DNA of 64,000 nt. Origin: Microvirga sp. VF16. GTDB lineage: Bacteria; Pseudomonadota; Alphaproteobacteria; Rhizobiales; Beijerinckiaceae. The position numbers and the translations under genes are program-made. Where the stretch lies: positions 62,001 to 126,000 of the forward strand of contig NZ_CP069354.1 of assembly GCF_016864375.1 (NCBI RefSeq). The letters run 5' to 3'. Below the pieces are notes generated by a model. That model had not been told where the DNA came from. It did no database searches and saw only the letters and a program-made list of their open reading frames with translations. Positions 25,677 to 33,721 of this stretch are shown here, piece by piece (the stretch's first letter is position 1; every line of letters begins with the position of its first letter).

Positions 25677-27765
25677 GCAGAAACCAATCGGCCTTCACAT
25701 CATGCCGTCCGGCAAGGCAGATCACAGCTTCAGCCTCGCCGTCTGCATCCGTGTTGAGAAAGATGAGTGTCTGTTCGCCATCGACACCAAAGCGCACCTG
25801 ACCGGAACGGGTAAATTCGGCCGTTCCGACAAAGGTGAAGGCCTGCGCGCCATCCCGATCCTCCCTCGCGTCGATCTTCACCAGGTTCAACCGGTCGCCT
25901 TCGGTGCGATCGAAATCGAGCATGATGTCAGCACTCGATGCGGAGGAGCCGGTCCCCCCGGTGGATAGCCATGCGAAGGTATCGGCACCGGAGCCTCCCG
26001 TCAGCCGGTCGATGCCTGAGCCGCCTTCCAGCTTGTCGTCGCCTGCATTGCCCTCGATGTGATCATCACCACCATCGCCATGCAGATCGTCGTCGTTCGA
26101 GCCGCCCGCGATCGTATCGCCGCCGGCGAGGCCCCGAATGAGATCCTTGCCACCGAGGCCTGTCAGAACATTGCCGCTCGCGTTGCCGGAGATCTTGTTA
26201 TCCAGCTTGTTGCCGGTCAGGTCGATCGCAGCCGTGCCGGAGGTGTTCGTCGTCCACAAAATCTCGACGGACATCGTATCCGCCAAGGCGAAGCTGACCT
26301 TGGTCCGAATGGTATCCTGCCCTTCCCCGGTTCTCTCGAGGACAACATCCTTGGCATTGTCGATGACGTAGATATCGTCGCCGCGTCCGCCGATCATGCG
26401 ATCCTGTCCGATTCCACCGTCGAGGGAATCGTTGCCCGCCATGCCGTTCAGTTCGTCGTTTCCGGATCCTCCCAGAACATTGTCGTTGCCGGCGCCGGCA
26501 TAGATGACATCGTTTCCGCCGGCACCATCGAGCGTATCGGCCTGATCGAGAGAGGTGGTCTGGGGAGACAGGCGGATGATGTCACCGCCGAACATCGCCA
26601 GATAGAGATTGCCCAAGGCATCCTCGCCATAGACGCCTGGATTCCTGTAATTCTCGAGATCGTTTCTGACATCCGCCGTGACATCGGTCACCGACCGATC
26701 CGGTCCGGCCACGTTCATCGTCCAGACCTTGCTGTTGTAGAGATCGCTGAAGAAATATTGCCCGTGGAAGGCGTCCTCCTGTCCGCGATAGACGTATCCC
26801 CCCACGATCACCGTTCCGATGCTGCGGCCATAGGCGTGGATAGGGTTTGTATAAAAAGGATAGGCTGCCGGATCGAACGTGCCCTCGGTTTGACTCCAAC
26901 CATAATTGGCGCCTGCCTTGATCCAGTTGATTTCTTCGGCTGTGGCCTGACCTACGTCGGAGACATACAAGTCACCGGTGGCGCGGTCGAAGCTGCCTTT
27001 CCAGGGATTGCGCAGTCCTGCCGCGTAGATCCCGGTACCGGACGCATCGCCTGCGATGCCCGCGATGGCGGTCGGGTTGTCTGAGGGAGCAATGTAATTT
27101 CTGCCGGGATCGCCCGGAAAGCCGTCGCCACTCACGTCGAGCCGCAGGACTTTGCCGAACGGGTTATCGAGTCTCTGCGCATTGGCTCCGTTCTCGGCAT
27201 CGCCGATACTGACATACAAATAGCCATCGGGGCCGAAGCCGATCCAGCCACCGCGGTGGCGTATACCGCTACCGCTGTCAGGAAAATCGATCTTCTTCAC
27301 AACGTGCTTGCTATCGGGATCGATCTTGAGCGGATTGTCGGCCGCTACCGTATAGCGCCGGATCTCCACATCCTTCGACCGGGTGCTCATGTAGAGATAG
27401 ACATAGCCGTTTTCGGCATGGTTCGGATCGAAGACAAAACCGAGCAAGCCCTGTTCACCCGCGGTTGCCACTTCGGCTGTCAAGTCCAGAAACGGCGAGG
27501 TGAGGGTCTGGTTTGAATTGAGATCCAGGACTTTCACGATGCCTGTATGATCGGCGATGAACAAGTGATCCGGATCATTCGGTGTGCTCGCGATGACCAG
27601 AGGCCTCGGAAGTTCGAGCGATTCCAGGGTGTACGAGGCAAGCTTTGTCGCTTGGATCGAAGTCGCCTGCGAATGAGCCGTGAAGCCGTAGATCACATCG
27701 GCGGCATCGGTGCCGCGAAGCACATTCGACGTGTTGTCACCATTGATGGTTGTTTTGCTGACCAT
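25672..27765 (-). CDS. PQQ-type glucose/sorbosone dehydrogenase fused to RTX calcium-binding repeats
   Basis: 697 residues. Residues ~50-405 form a GSDH six-bladed propeller: GEQGLLGFVFDPNH, a catalytic-site HRGGWIGFGPDGYLYVSIGD, GLRNPWKGSFDRATGDLY, and AGANYGW. Residues ~415-650 hold RTX repeats (GGNDVIYAGAGNDNVLGGSG, GDDHIEGNAGDDKLEGGSG) and a C-terminal type I secretion-like block. No signal peptide is present, which fits type I export; the product would oxidise a sugar or alcohol outside the cell using PQQ. A third RTX-like patch (NTSNVLRGTDAADVIYG) is at the extreme N-terminus. The stop lies in a repeat. Confidence 0.85.
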   Translation of the reverse strand: MVSKTTINGDNTSNVLRGTDAADVIYGFTAHSQATSIQATKLASYTLESLELPRPLVIASTPNDPDHLFIADHTGIVKVLDLNSNQTLTSPFLDLTAEVATAGEQGLLGFVFDPNHAENGYVYLYMSTRSKDVEIRRYTVAADNPLKIDPDSKHVVKKIDFPDSGSGIRHRGGWIGFGPDGYLYVSIGDAENGANAQRLDNPFGKVLRLDVSGDGFPGDPGRNYIAPSDNPTAIAGIAGDASGTGIYAAGLRNPWKGSFDRATGDLYVSDVGQATAEEINWIKAGANYGWSQTEGTFDPAAYPFYTNPIHAYGRSIGTVIVGGYVYRGQEDAFHGQYFFSDLYNSKVWTMNVAGPDRSVTDVTADVRNDLENYRNPGVYGEDALGNLYLAMFGGDIIRLSPQTTSLDQADTLDGAGGNDVIYAGAGNDNVLGGSGNDELNGMAGNDSLDGGIGQDRMIGGRGDDIYVIDNAKDVVLERTGEGQDTIRTKVSFALADTMSVEILWTTNTSGTAAIDLTGNKLDNKISGNASGNVLTGLGGKDLIRGLAGGDTIAGGSNDDDLHGDGGDDHIEGNAGDDKLEGGSGIDRLTGGSGADTFAWLSTGGTGSSASSADIMLDFDRTEGDRLNLVKIDAREDRDGAQAFTFVGTAEFTRSGQVRFGVDGEQTLIFLNTDADGEAEAVICLAGRHDVKADWFLL

Positions 27766-28058
27766 GGGCGTTTCCTCTTCGTGAACGCCCCCACGCCATG
27801 GTCATAACAAAGGAAATCATTGACATAAATTATACGTTATAACTAACCATTACTCGATTTCGACAGAACATCTCGATAGCATCGATTCCAGGACGCTCGA
27901 TTTCCTTGAGGCCCATCACTTGGTAACCCGGAGATTGCCTGATCCCTCTAAGGAATTCTCGCCTGAGGGGACATGCCGCCGGTTCAGACAGGGCTTAGGA
28001 ACCAATGAGGTGGGTGCTCGGTCGAGGCGCCCGACAATCCGGGCGCCCCTGATCACGA

Positions 28059-28574
28059 TCAGTGTTTGGTTTCCTCGCCCGCGCGGTTGATGGCGATGCG
28101 CTTCACCTCCGGGCGGTTCTCGGTCGATTTGGGCATGGTCACGGTGAGAACGCCGTTTTTGAAGCTGGCGTCGATCCTGTCTTCCTCGACCTCCCAGGCG
28201 AGCGGGATGCGGCGCTCGAAGCGGCCATAATAGCGCTCGCTGAAGGCGCGCTCCTTGTCCTCGATCTCGGATTTCCTCTCGCCGCGAATGGTCAGGACGC
28301 CGTCACCCATCAGGACTTCGACATCCTTGTCCTCAAGACCGGGTAGTTCTGCGCAGACACGCACGTCCTTATCGGTCTCGACGACCTCCACATGCGGCCA
28401 GCCCGCCATGCGGTTGGTGCTGCCAGGCGAGGCCATGTCGAAGCCGCGGAAAACATCGTCGAAGAGGCGGTTCATTTCGCGATGCAGGGTCATGAAGGGA
28501 TCGCTCTCGTCGCGATAGCGGCTCGGAGCCATCTGCTGGTTGCGAGCCCAGGGAATAAGATCACGCATGTTCAT
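28059..28574 (-). CDS. Small heat shock protein (Hsp20/alpha-crystallin family)
   Basis: 171 residues. The start at 28574 follows GGAGG 6 bases upstream. The alpha-crystallin domain runs from ~60 to 155 (VEVVETDKDVRVCAELPGLE, the VLTIRGERKSE strand and the conserved GVLTVTMPKS). It is the class found in multi-copy Hsp20 families of rhizobia. It lies 78 bp downstream of a second hsp20 gene, separated by a strong hairpin, so the two probably form an operon controlled by the upstream RNA thermometer. It holds unfolding proteins in the cytoplasm. Confidence 0.92.
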   Translation of the reverse strand: MNMRDLIPWARNQQMAPSRYRDESDPFMTLHREMNRLFDDVFRGFDMASPGSTNRMAGWPHVEVVETDKDVRVCAELPGLEDKDVEVLMGDGVLTIRGERKSEIEDKERAFSERYYGRFERRIPLAWEVEEDRIDASFKNGVLTVTMPKSTENRPEVKRIAINRAGEETKH

Positions 28575-28611
28575 GGTGCCTTCCTCCTTCACTTAAGCTG
28601 AGGGTTGCGGC

Positions 28612-28633
28612 GCCGGCTTAAGGCCGGCGCTCT
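28612..28633 (-). other. Intercistronic hairpin between the two hsp20 genes
   Basis: GCGCCGGC and GCCGGCGC pair perfectly around a CTTAA-type loop. It may modulate the relative expression of the second gene or protect the mRNA. There is no T-run, so termination is not implied. Confidence 0.5.
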
Positions 28634-28652
28634 TTGAATGTCATGCTGAACT

Positions 28653-29135
28653 TTAAGCAGCCTTGCCGTGCTCGATCTGCTGCGGATGCCGGCCCGAACC
28701 TTTCGCGTCGGCACCGGACCTGATCTCAATCCGGCGCGGTTTGAGCGCTTCGGGCACTTCGCGCTTGAGTTCAACCGTCAGCAGGCCGTTCTCAAGATTC
28801 GCGCCCGTGACCTTCACGTGGTCGGCGAGATTGAAGGTCTGCTTGAAGGTGCGGGTGGCGATGCCGTGGTGCAGATATTGCTTGCCCTCGTCCGAGCCCT
28901 TCTTCTGGCCGGTCACGAGAAGCTGGCTCTCTTTCTGGGTGAGCTCGATCTCATCGGGAGAGAAGCCCGCTATGGCCATCGTGATGACATACTGGTCTTC
29001 GCCGACCTTCTCGATGTTGTAGGGCGGCCAGTTGGTCATGGACTCGACCTGGGCGGACTGGTCGAGCATATCGAACAGCCGGTCGAAACCAACCGTCGAG
29101 CGATACAAGGGAGAGAAGTCGAAAGCTGATCTCAT
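28653..29135 (-). CDS. Small heat shock protein (Hsp20, IbpA-like)
   Basis: 160 residues starting at 29135 (MRSAFDFSPLYRSTVGFDRL), the classic IbpA/HspA N-terminus. Alpha-crystallin domain ~35-135 with YNIEKVGEDQYVITMAIAGF and the conserved NLENGLLTVELKRE. GGAGG 9 bases upstream is embedded in a ROSE-like hairpin, so translation is expected to be heat-induced. It is the first gene of the hsp20 pair. The domain differs enough from the second copy to be a separate class. Confidence 0.93.
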   Translation of the reverse strand: MRSAFDFSPLYRSTVGFDRLFDMLDQSAQVESMTNWPPYNIEKVGEDQYVITMAIAGFSPDEIELTQKESQLLVTGQKKGSDEGKQYLHHGIATRTFKQTFNLADHVKVTGANLENGLLTVELKREVPEALKPRRIEIRSGADAKGSGRHPQQIEHGKAA

Positions 29136-29225
29136 TACCATATCCTCCAATGAGCAACATGGACGTGAGAGCGCCGGACACCCGCCGGCGCCCGAAATGC
29201 CAAGCCTTTGAAAGGCCTCAGCAAT
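29136..29225 (-). promoter_or_regulatory. ROSE-like RNA thermometer in the hsp20 leader
   Basis: Read on the minus strand, the last hairpin is ATGTTGCTC-ATTG... with GAGGATAT. It pairs A-U, U-A, G-U, U-A, U-G, leaves one G bulged, then pairs C-G, U-A, C-G over an AUUG-type loop, burying the GGAGG ribosome-binding site. This bulged-G arrangement against the Shine-Dalgarno is the signature of ROSE elements. Two further hairpins lie upstream (GCGCCGG/CCGGCGC and GCCTTT/AAAGGC). ROSE leaders melt at heat-shock temperature to allow hsp translation. Confidence 0.75.
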
Positions 29226-29367
29226 ATTGATTTTAGGAACGGATTTTCCGGATTTCAAGAGGAGACAGAAAGCCAATCATCATGGGTCGGCACGCCTGTG
29301 AAATTGTCTGGCCATCGCATCCGACGAGCGCTAGCATCCGGGCGCTTCGACCAAGGAAAGACAGATC

Positions 29368-29532
29368 ATGCTCCGCATTCTCTCCCTTGCCGTCCTGACA
29401 GCTTTCGCCGCTCCGTCTCATGCAACGGAAGCTCCCAATAACGATCCCATCATGGCCCAGCAGCAACAGGCTCCGCAGCAGACCCCTAAACGGGATTGCG
29501 AAAGGAACCGGGACGAAGGCGTGAGCTCCTAG
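29368..29532 (+). CDS. Small secreted protein, 54 residues
   Basis: ATG 29368 is preceded by AAGGAAAG 8 bases upstream. The product begins with a clear signal peptide (MLRILSLAVLTAFAAPSHA), then a mature part of about 35 residues that is Gln/Asn/Pro-rich (QQQQAPQQTP) and contains one cysteine (KRDCERNRDEG). I do not recognise a family. Its last 4 bases overlap the convergent YihY gene end. Coding is supported by the signal peptide, the ribosome site and codon bias; a short periplasmic peptide is the best description. Confidence 0.55.
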   Translation: MLRILSLAVLTAFAAPSHATEAPNNDPIMAQQQQAPQQTPKRDCERNRDEGVSS

Positions 29533-30458
29533 AGCTGCGGCACAGAGACTGGCTCATCATCCGGTGACGCTGAAAAGGATTCCTCCGGCGCCTCATTGGC
29601 TTGTTTCCGCCGACGCAGAGCGGCGTTGAGCTCCGCCCCGAAGATGAAGATCGCGGCGGAAAGCTGCAGGAAGATCAGGGCCGTCAGGATCCCCGCCAAG
29701 CCTGCATAGGTCGATTTCAGGTGGGTCATGTTCGCCAGGAACTCGCCATAGAGGCTTGCTCCTGCGAGCCACAGGACCAGGGTCGCGACGATGCCGGGCA
29801 CCACGTCCCAGGAACGCGGGCGGGTATCGGGCAGCCACAGATGGGTGGCGGAGAGCCCCATCACCAGAACGATGGAGGCTAGGCCGTAGCGGACCACGTC
29901 ATAGGTCGGGCCGAGGCCCTTGAGATCCGGCATGTAGGACACGGCCCAGCGCCAGATCGACGGCCATAGAACGACCAGGACAGAGGAGGCGACGAGCGCT
30001 CCTGCCCCGATCAGGATGAAGCCGATACCGATGAGCCTCGCCTGCCACCAGGGCCGGAAGCGCTCGACGCCATAGGCCCGACACAGGGCGACCCGGAGGC
30101 TCTCGACGCCGTTGGTGGCGACGAGCAGTGTCAGGACGATACTGATTGTCAGCACGTTCCTTCGCGGAATCAGAACCTTATCGGCCTCCCGCGCCAGAGG
30201 GCCGGCCACTCCTTCGGGCCAGAAATCGAAGAGCAGGTGGACGATATGCGTCGAGATGCGTCCCGCTCCGAGAAACGCCGCCAGGGCGGCGACGCAGATC
30301 AGGAATGGGAACAGGGCGATGACCAGCGAGAGCGCCACATGGCTTGCCATGGCCAACCCGTCGTTGCGCGCAAAGCTCCTGCCGGAATCGGCGAGGGCGG
30401 CAAGGATCGATCGGGCGCGGGGAGAAAAGGGGGCTAGTCGCATCGTCGGCTTGGACAT
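29529..30458 (-). CDS. YihY/BrkB family inner-membrane protein
   Basis: 309 residues with about six membrane segments. Family marks are an N-terminal amphipathic region, ASHVALSLVIALFPFLICVA, the GVESLRVALCRAYGVE phrase, and a segment near 245-290 (TYAGLAGILTALIFLQLSAA) before a charged C-terminus. Members were once misnamed RNase BN; the true role is unknown, possibly transport or envelope integrity. It has no operon partner here. Confidence 0.85.
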   Translation of the reverse strand: MSKPTMRLAPFSPRARSILAALADSGRSFARNDGLAMASHVALSLVIALFPFLICVAALAAFLGAGRISTHIVHLLFDFWPEGVAGPLAREADKVLIPRRNVLTISIVLTLLVATNGVESLRVALCRAYGVERFRPWWQARLIGIGFILIGAGALVASSVLVVLWPSIWRWAVSYMPDLKGLGPTYDVVRYGLASIVLVMGLSATHLWLPDTRPRSWDVVPGIVATLVLWLAGASLYGEFLANMTHLKSTYAGLAGILTALIFLQLSAAIFIFGAELNAALRRRKQANEAPEESFSASPDDEPVSVPQL

Positions 30459-30564
30459 CGTGGATCGGCGGACCGTGCGAACGAAGTTGCGCGATCCGGT
30501 CCCTTGATGCGGTCAAGGACGCCGCATGGCAAGACCCATGGTTGTCCCACCCGTCCTTGGACGT

Positions 30565-31320
30565 CTACGAGATCCGGCTCCGAGCCTCATTCGCCAAGCG
30601 GATGAGCATGGGGCGCACCTCGTGCGGTCCCGTCAGGGCCTTTGGGAAGGCTAGGCGGAGGATTTCGTCGCCCAGTGCCATCTGGATGCCTTCGGGATCG
30701 ATGCCGATCAGGTGCCATGCCCCCTCGCGGGCGCCGCAGAGCTGGGTGGCATAGAGCGATACCGCATCGCTGTGTTCGGCGTTCATGTGCTCGACAGCTC
30801 CGGCTTCGAATTCATAGAAATCGAAGAATTCGGACATGTCGGTGAGCAGGTCCTCCGCCGTCATGCGATAGGCTCGGCCGAAGCCGCCATTGAGGCTGCC
30901 GGATGCAATCTTGAGGCGCCAGAAGCTGAAATCGGGGAAGTCGACATAGAGCTCGGCCTTGGGATGCTGCAGCAGATAGCGGCGCCGGATGCTCTTCGTT
31001 TCATCCGTTTCCCGCTCCAGCCGCTCTGCCGTTGCCTGCAGCGTCAGGCGCGGATGCGCCAGCGGATCGCCCTTGCCGATGGAGGACAAAAGCAGGGAGC
31101 AGCGCGGATCGGCTTCGATCAGCTTCGTGTGTACCGAAAGCTGCGAGGTGAGGATGATGGGAGAACCGTCGAGATCCGTTCCGACCTGAGCGAGGCTGGC
31201 AAACGGCATGCCGCTTTCAGCGTCGTTGGTGGCGAGCGCACCGGAGCGGGCGGTGCGCATCAGCTTCTTTGCAAGAGCGCGAGCTTCGTCATCGACGGGC
31301 AAAGTCGGGTCTTTTGCCAT
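30565..31320 (-). CDS. hugZ: Heme utilisation protein HugZ-like (split-barrel FMN/heme-binding fold)
   Basis: 251 residues starting at 31320, where GGAGG lies 6 bases upstream. Residues ~1-160 form the pyridoxamine-phosphate-oxidase-like split barrel (LAKKLMRTARSGALATNDAE, a frequent HugZ beginning). A C-terminal DUF2470-type domain includes EHMNAEHSDAVSLYA, whose histidine region is implicated in heme handling. HugZ-family proteins degrade or sequester heme in the cytoplasm. It lies with hutX and a monooxygenase opposite hemP-hmuTUV, so a role in heme iron use is well supported by context. Confidence 0.88.
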   Translation of the reverse strand: MAKDPTLPVDDEARALAKKLMRTARSGALATNDAESGMPFASLAQVGTDLDGSPIILTSQLSVHTKLIEADPRCSLLLSSIGKGDPLAHPRLTLQATAERLERETDETKSIRRRYLLQHPKAELYVDFPDFSFWRLKIASGSLNGGFGRAYRMTAEDLLTDMSEFFDFYEFEAGAVEHMNAEHSDAVSLYATQLCGAREGAWHLIGIDPEGIQMALGDEILRLAFPKALTGPHEVRPMLIRLANEARSRIS

Positions 31321-31360
31321 CTCGCATCCTCCGGCTTTCTCTATCAGGGTTATACACCCT

Positions 31361-31440
31361 AGAGCATCGGAACCAAAAGTGAACAACGCTTTTGGGTCCG
31401 GCGCCCGGTTCCTTCGCTGGAGCATCCATTGATGCGCTAG
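31361..31440. repeat. Dispersed inverted repeat
   Basis: It contains AGAGCATCGGAACCAAAAGT and ends with GATGCGCTAG. On the minus strand its edge TAGCGCATC provides the stop codon of hutX. It lies between hugZ and hutX. Confidence 0.7.
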
Positions 31441-31934
31441 CGATGCCGTTCGCGAAGCGTCTCGAATCGAGCAAGCTGGTCCTCTTTCAGGCTCCGATCC
31501 TCGTTGCGGCCGACGAAGACCTTGAACATGACGTCGCCATCCTGGTTGACGAACTGGACCGAGCAGGAGCGCTTGCCGAAGAATGGCCGGTCGATGAAAT
31601 AGACGAACCGGCAGCGGTCCATCCTCAGATGCCCGCCGATGGGGCTGTCGCCGTGAATGTTGAAATAGCCGCGGCCGAGGGATCCGGGCGGAACGCTGCC
31701 CTTGCACTCGAAGACGCCGTCGCGGGTGTGGATCACGAAGGTGATCTCGCCCCAGCCGGTCAGATCCTGCCAGATCTCTTCGAAGCGTGCGCCATCGGCA
31801 CGTTGCGTGTTCTCCGGCCCCAAGCAATCCAGCACGGCCTGCATGGGAACGGCGCGCTCTTCCGCGATCGTCTCGAGAATTCCATCAGGCTTTGCCGCAA
31901 GATCCTGCCGGATCAGCTCTTCTGCTGACGCCAT
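31437..31934 (-). CDS. hutX: Heme utilisation cytosolic carrier HutX/HugX-like
   Basis: 165 residues. The start at 31934 follows GGAGTGA. The C-terminal two-thirds contains TFVIHTRDGVFECKGSVPPG and GYFNIHGDSPIGGHLRMDRC with a conserved aromatic strand (RFVYFIDRPFFGKRSCS), the DUF1008/HutX fold that binds heme in the cytosol and passes it to HutZ/HugZ. It is in the same operon direction as hugZ. The stop codon is embedded in a repeat. Confidence 0.87.
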   Translation of the reverse strand: MASAEELIRQDLAAKPDGILETIAEERAVPMQAVLDCLGPENTQRADGARFEEIWQDLTGWGEITFVIHTRDGVFECKGSVPPGSLGRGYFNIHGDSPIGGHLRMDRCRFVYFIDRPFFGKRSCSVQFVNQDGDVMFKVFVGRNEDRSLKEDQLARFETLRERHR

Positions 31935-31939
31935 CGCGC

Positions 31940-32278
31940 TCACTCCGCTGCCGTGGGCATGCGGCCGATCGACTGGATGACCTCGAAGCCTTCGAATTCC
32001 GGATGCGCGAGGGTCATCGGCTTGTCCGAGTCGCTGCTGGCGCGGATGTGGGAGATGCGGAATTGCTCGGAGCGCGTCCAGGCCTCGAAATGCGCCTTCG
32101 AGACCCAAAGGGTGTACGAGGAATAGAGCACATGGTCCTCGCGCTCCGGCCCGCGCAGCATATGGAATTCGATGAAGCCGTCGAGTTCATGCAGATAGCT
32201 CTCGCGAGTCAGCCAGCGCTGCTCGAAGTCTTGCGTGACGTCCTTGAGGACCTTGAAGCGGTTCATGGCGATGAACAT
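31940..32278 (-). CDS. Antibiotic biosynthesis monooxygenase-fold protein, probable heme-degrading monooxygenase
   Basis: 112 residues with the ABM ferredoxin-like fold (MFIAMNRFKVLKDVTQDFEQ, then the EFHMLRGPEREDHVLYSSYT strand and KAHFEAWTRSEQF). The FEQRW and WTRSEQFRISH phrases are typical of the IsdG/HmoB-like heme oxygenase group. It is 5 bp upstream of hutX on the same transcript, so a role in releasing iron from heme is likely; activity is inferred. It is the first gene of this operon, divergent from hemP. Confidence 0.82.
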   Translation of the reverse strand: MFIAMNRFKVLKDVTQDFEQRWLTRESYLHELDGFIEFHMLRGPEREDHVLYSSYTLWVSKAHFEAWTRSEQFRISHIRASSDSDKPMTLAHPEFEGFEVIQSIGRMPTAAE

Positions 32279-32583
32279 CGAAACCTATCTCCGTATCGGA
32301 TGGGATGAGATCAGAGGCCGGCGCCTGTCACGGTCTGCACGGACCGGAGCCGGAGGCGCGTCAATCTGAACGGCGAAGGGTGACACGGATGCGCGAGGCC
32401 CCTCAGACAGGAAGGTAAACATCCCGACGATCCCGGTCTTTGACATTGTTATTCTTGAGCGAATGGATGGCTTGCGCAGAAATCAGGTTCGCGCTGGCTG
32501 GCTATCTTAACCCTCTCCCTGAAGAGAAGAGTTTGCATCCGATATCCAAATCAAGTAACTGCGTCAATATAAACTCTGACGGT

Positions 32584-32647
32584 CGCAGTTTTACATAATT
32601 CTAAACTGCGAATACTGAACAGTGGCGAATATTTGCTAATTTAGAAC
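32584..32647. promoter_or_regulatory. Candidate iron-responsive control region between the divergent heme operons
   Basis: The intergenic gap of 390 bp is AT-rich here. An 8-bp inverted repeat CGCAGTTT (32584-32591) and AAACTGCG (32603-32610) encloses ATTCTAAA, and TTTAGAAC lies at 32640-32647. TTCTAAA and TTTAGAA are the half-site words of the Irr iron control element of rhizobia, though here they are apart. Control by Irr or RirA is inferred. Confidence 0.4.
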
Positions 32648-32668
32648 AAGTATAAACTGGAGACAGCC

Positions 32669-32839
32669 GTGCATACCCCGCCTTCGCTCTCGAATGCCAA
32701 AACCGACCGGCCGACACTCGTGAAAGAGGTCGATATTGCGAGCCTGGTCGGGAGCGGGCGCGAAGTGGTTCTGGTTCACAGGGGCGAACGCTACCGCCTG
32801 CGCATCACGGCCAATGGCAAGCTGATCCTCACCAAATAG
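32669..32839 (+). CDS. hemP: Hemin uptake protein HemP/HmuP
   Basis: 56 residues from GTG 32669, preceded by GGAGA 5 bases upstream. The C-terminal half contains ASLVGSGREVVLVHRGERYR and ends LRITANGKLILTK, the HemP/HmuP signature. In Bradyrhizobium HmuP is a co-activator needed with Irr for heme receptor gene expression. It lies 12 bp upstream of hmuT, completing the standard hemP-hmuTUV operon. It is short and easily missed. Confidence 0.9.
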   Translation: MHTPPSLSNAKTDRPTLVKEVDIASLVGSGREVVLVHRGERYRLRITANGKLILTK

Positions 32840-32851
32840 AAAGCCGCTTTC

Positions 32852-33721
32852 ATGCCCATCCTGTCACGCCGCACGCTGCTTCTGGCACCGCCCGTTCTGC
32901 TCTATGCTTCAATGCTCCGCGCCGAACCCGCACAACGCATCGTCAGCGTCGGCGGGGCGGCTACCGAGATCCTCTACCGCCTCGGCCAGGCCGATGAGAT
33001 CGTCGGGGTGGATTCCACAAGCCTCTTTCCCGAAGAGGCGCTCAAGACGAAGAAGAATATCGGCTATGTCCGCCAGCTCGGGGCCGAGGGCATCCTGTCC
33101 CTCAATCCGACACTCGTCATCGCCTCCGAGGGCGCCGGCCCGCCCGATGCCCTGCGCCTGATCGAGCAGGCCGGCGTTCCCATCGTCCGCATCACGGACG
33201 AGCCGAGCCCTGCTGGAATCACGAAGCGGGTCGAAGTCATCGCCAAGGCGGTGAATGCCGCCGAGAAGGGCGCCGAGCTCATCGCCGAAATAAAGAAGGG
33301 TTTTGTGCAATTGTCCGAAGCCAGGGCGCGGGTGACGCGGCCGGCCAAGGCGCTCTTCGTCCTGTCGCTTCAGAACGGACGACCGCTCGTCGGCGGACAG
33401 GGAACGACTGCCGATGCCATGTTCGCGCTTGCCGGCGCCACCAATGTCGCCTCGTCACTCACCGGCTGGAAGCCCCTGTCCGACGAGGGCCTGATCGCGG
33501 CGGCACCCGAAGCCGTCGTGATGATGAACCACGGTCCCGGCGGCGCGGCGTCCGATCCCTTCGCCTCGCCAGCTTTCGCCGCAACGCCGGCGGCCGCGCA
33601 GCGGCGCCTGATCGTCATGGATTCACTCTATCTTCTCGGCTTCGGCCCGCGCACGCCGGCCGCGGCGCGCGACCTGATGGCGGCGCTTCATCCCGATCAG
33701 GTCGTCGCAGCCAAGCCATGA
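32852..33721 (+). CDS. hmuT: Heme ABC transporter periplasmic binding protein
   Basis: 289 residues with an N-terminal signal (MPILSRRTLLLAPPVLLYAS, twin Arg RR but otherwise Sec-like). The class III binding fold starts with QRIVSVGGAATEILYRLGQA, then VGYVRQL-like IGYVRQLGAEGILSLNPTLV and the ITDEPSPAGI linker. It delivers heme to HmuUV. The permease start overlaps the stop (ATGA). Confidence 0.93.
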   Translation: MPILSRRTLLLAPPVLLYASMLRAEPAQRIVSVGGAATEILYRLGQADEIVGVDSTSLFPEEALKTKKNIGYVRQLGAEGILSLNPTLVIASEGAGPPDALRLIEQAGVPIVRITDEPSPAGITKRVEVIAKAVNAAEKGAELIAEIKKGFVQLSEARARVTRPAKALFVLSLQNGRPLVGGQGTTADAMFALAGATNVASSLTGWKPLSDEGLIAAAPEAVVMMNHGPGGAASDPFASPAFAATPAAAQRRLIVMDSLYLLGFGPRTPAAARDLMAALHPDQVVAAKP

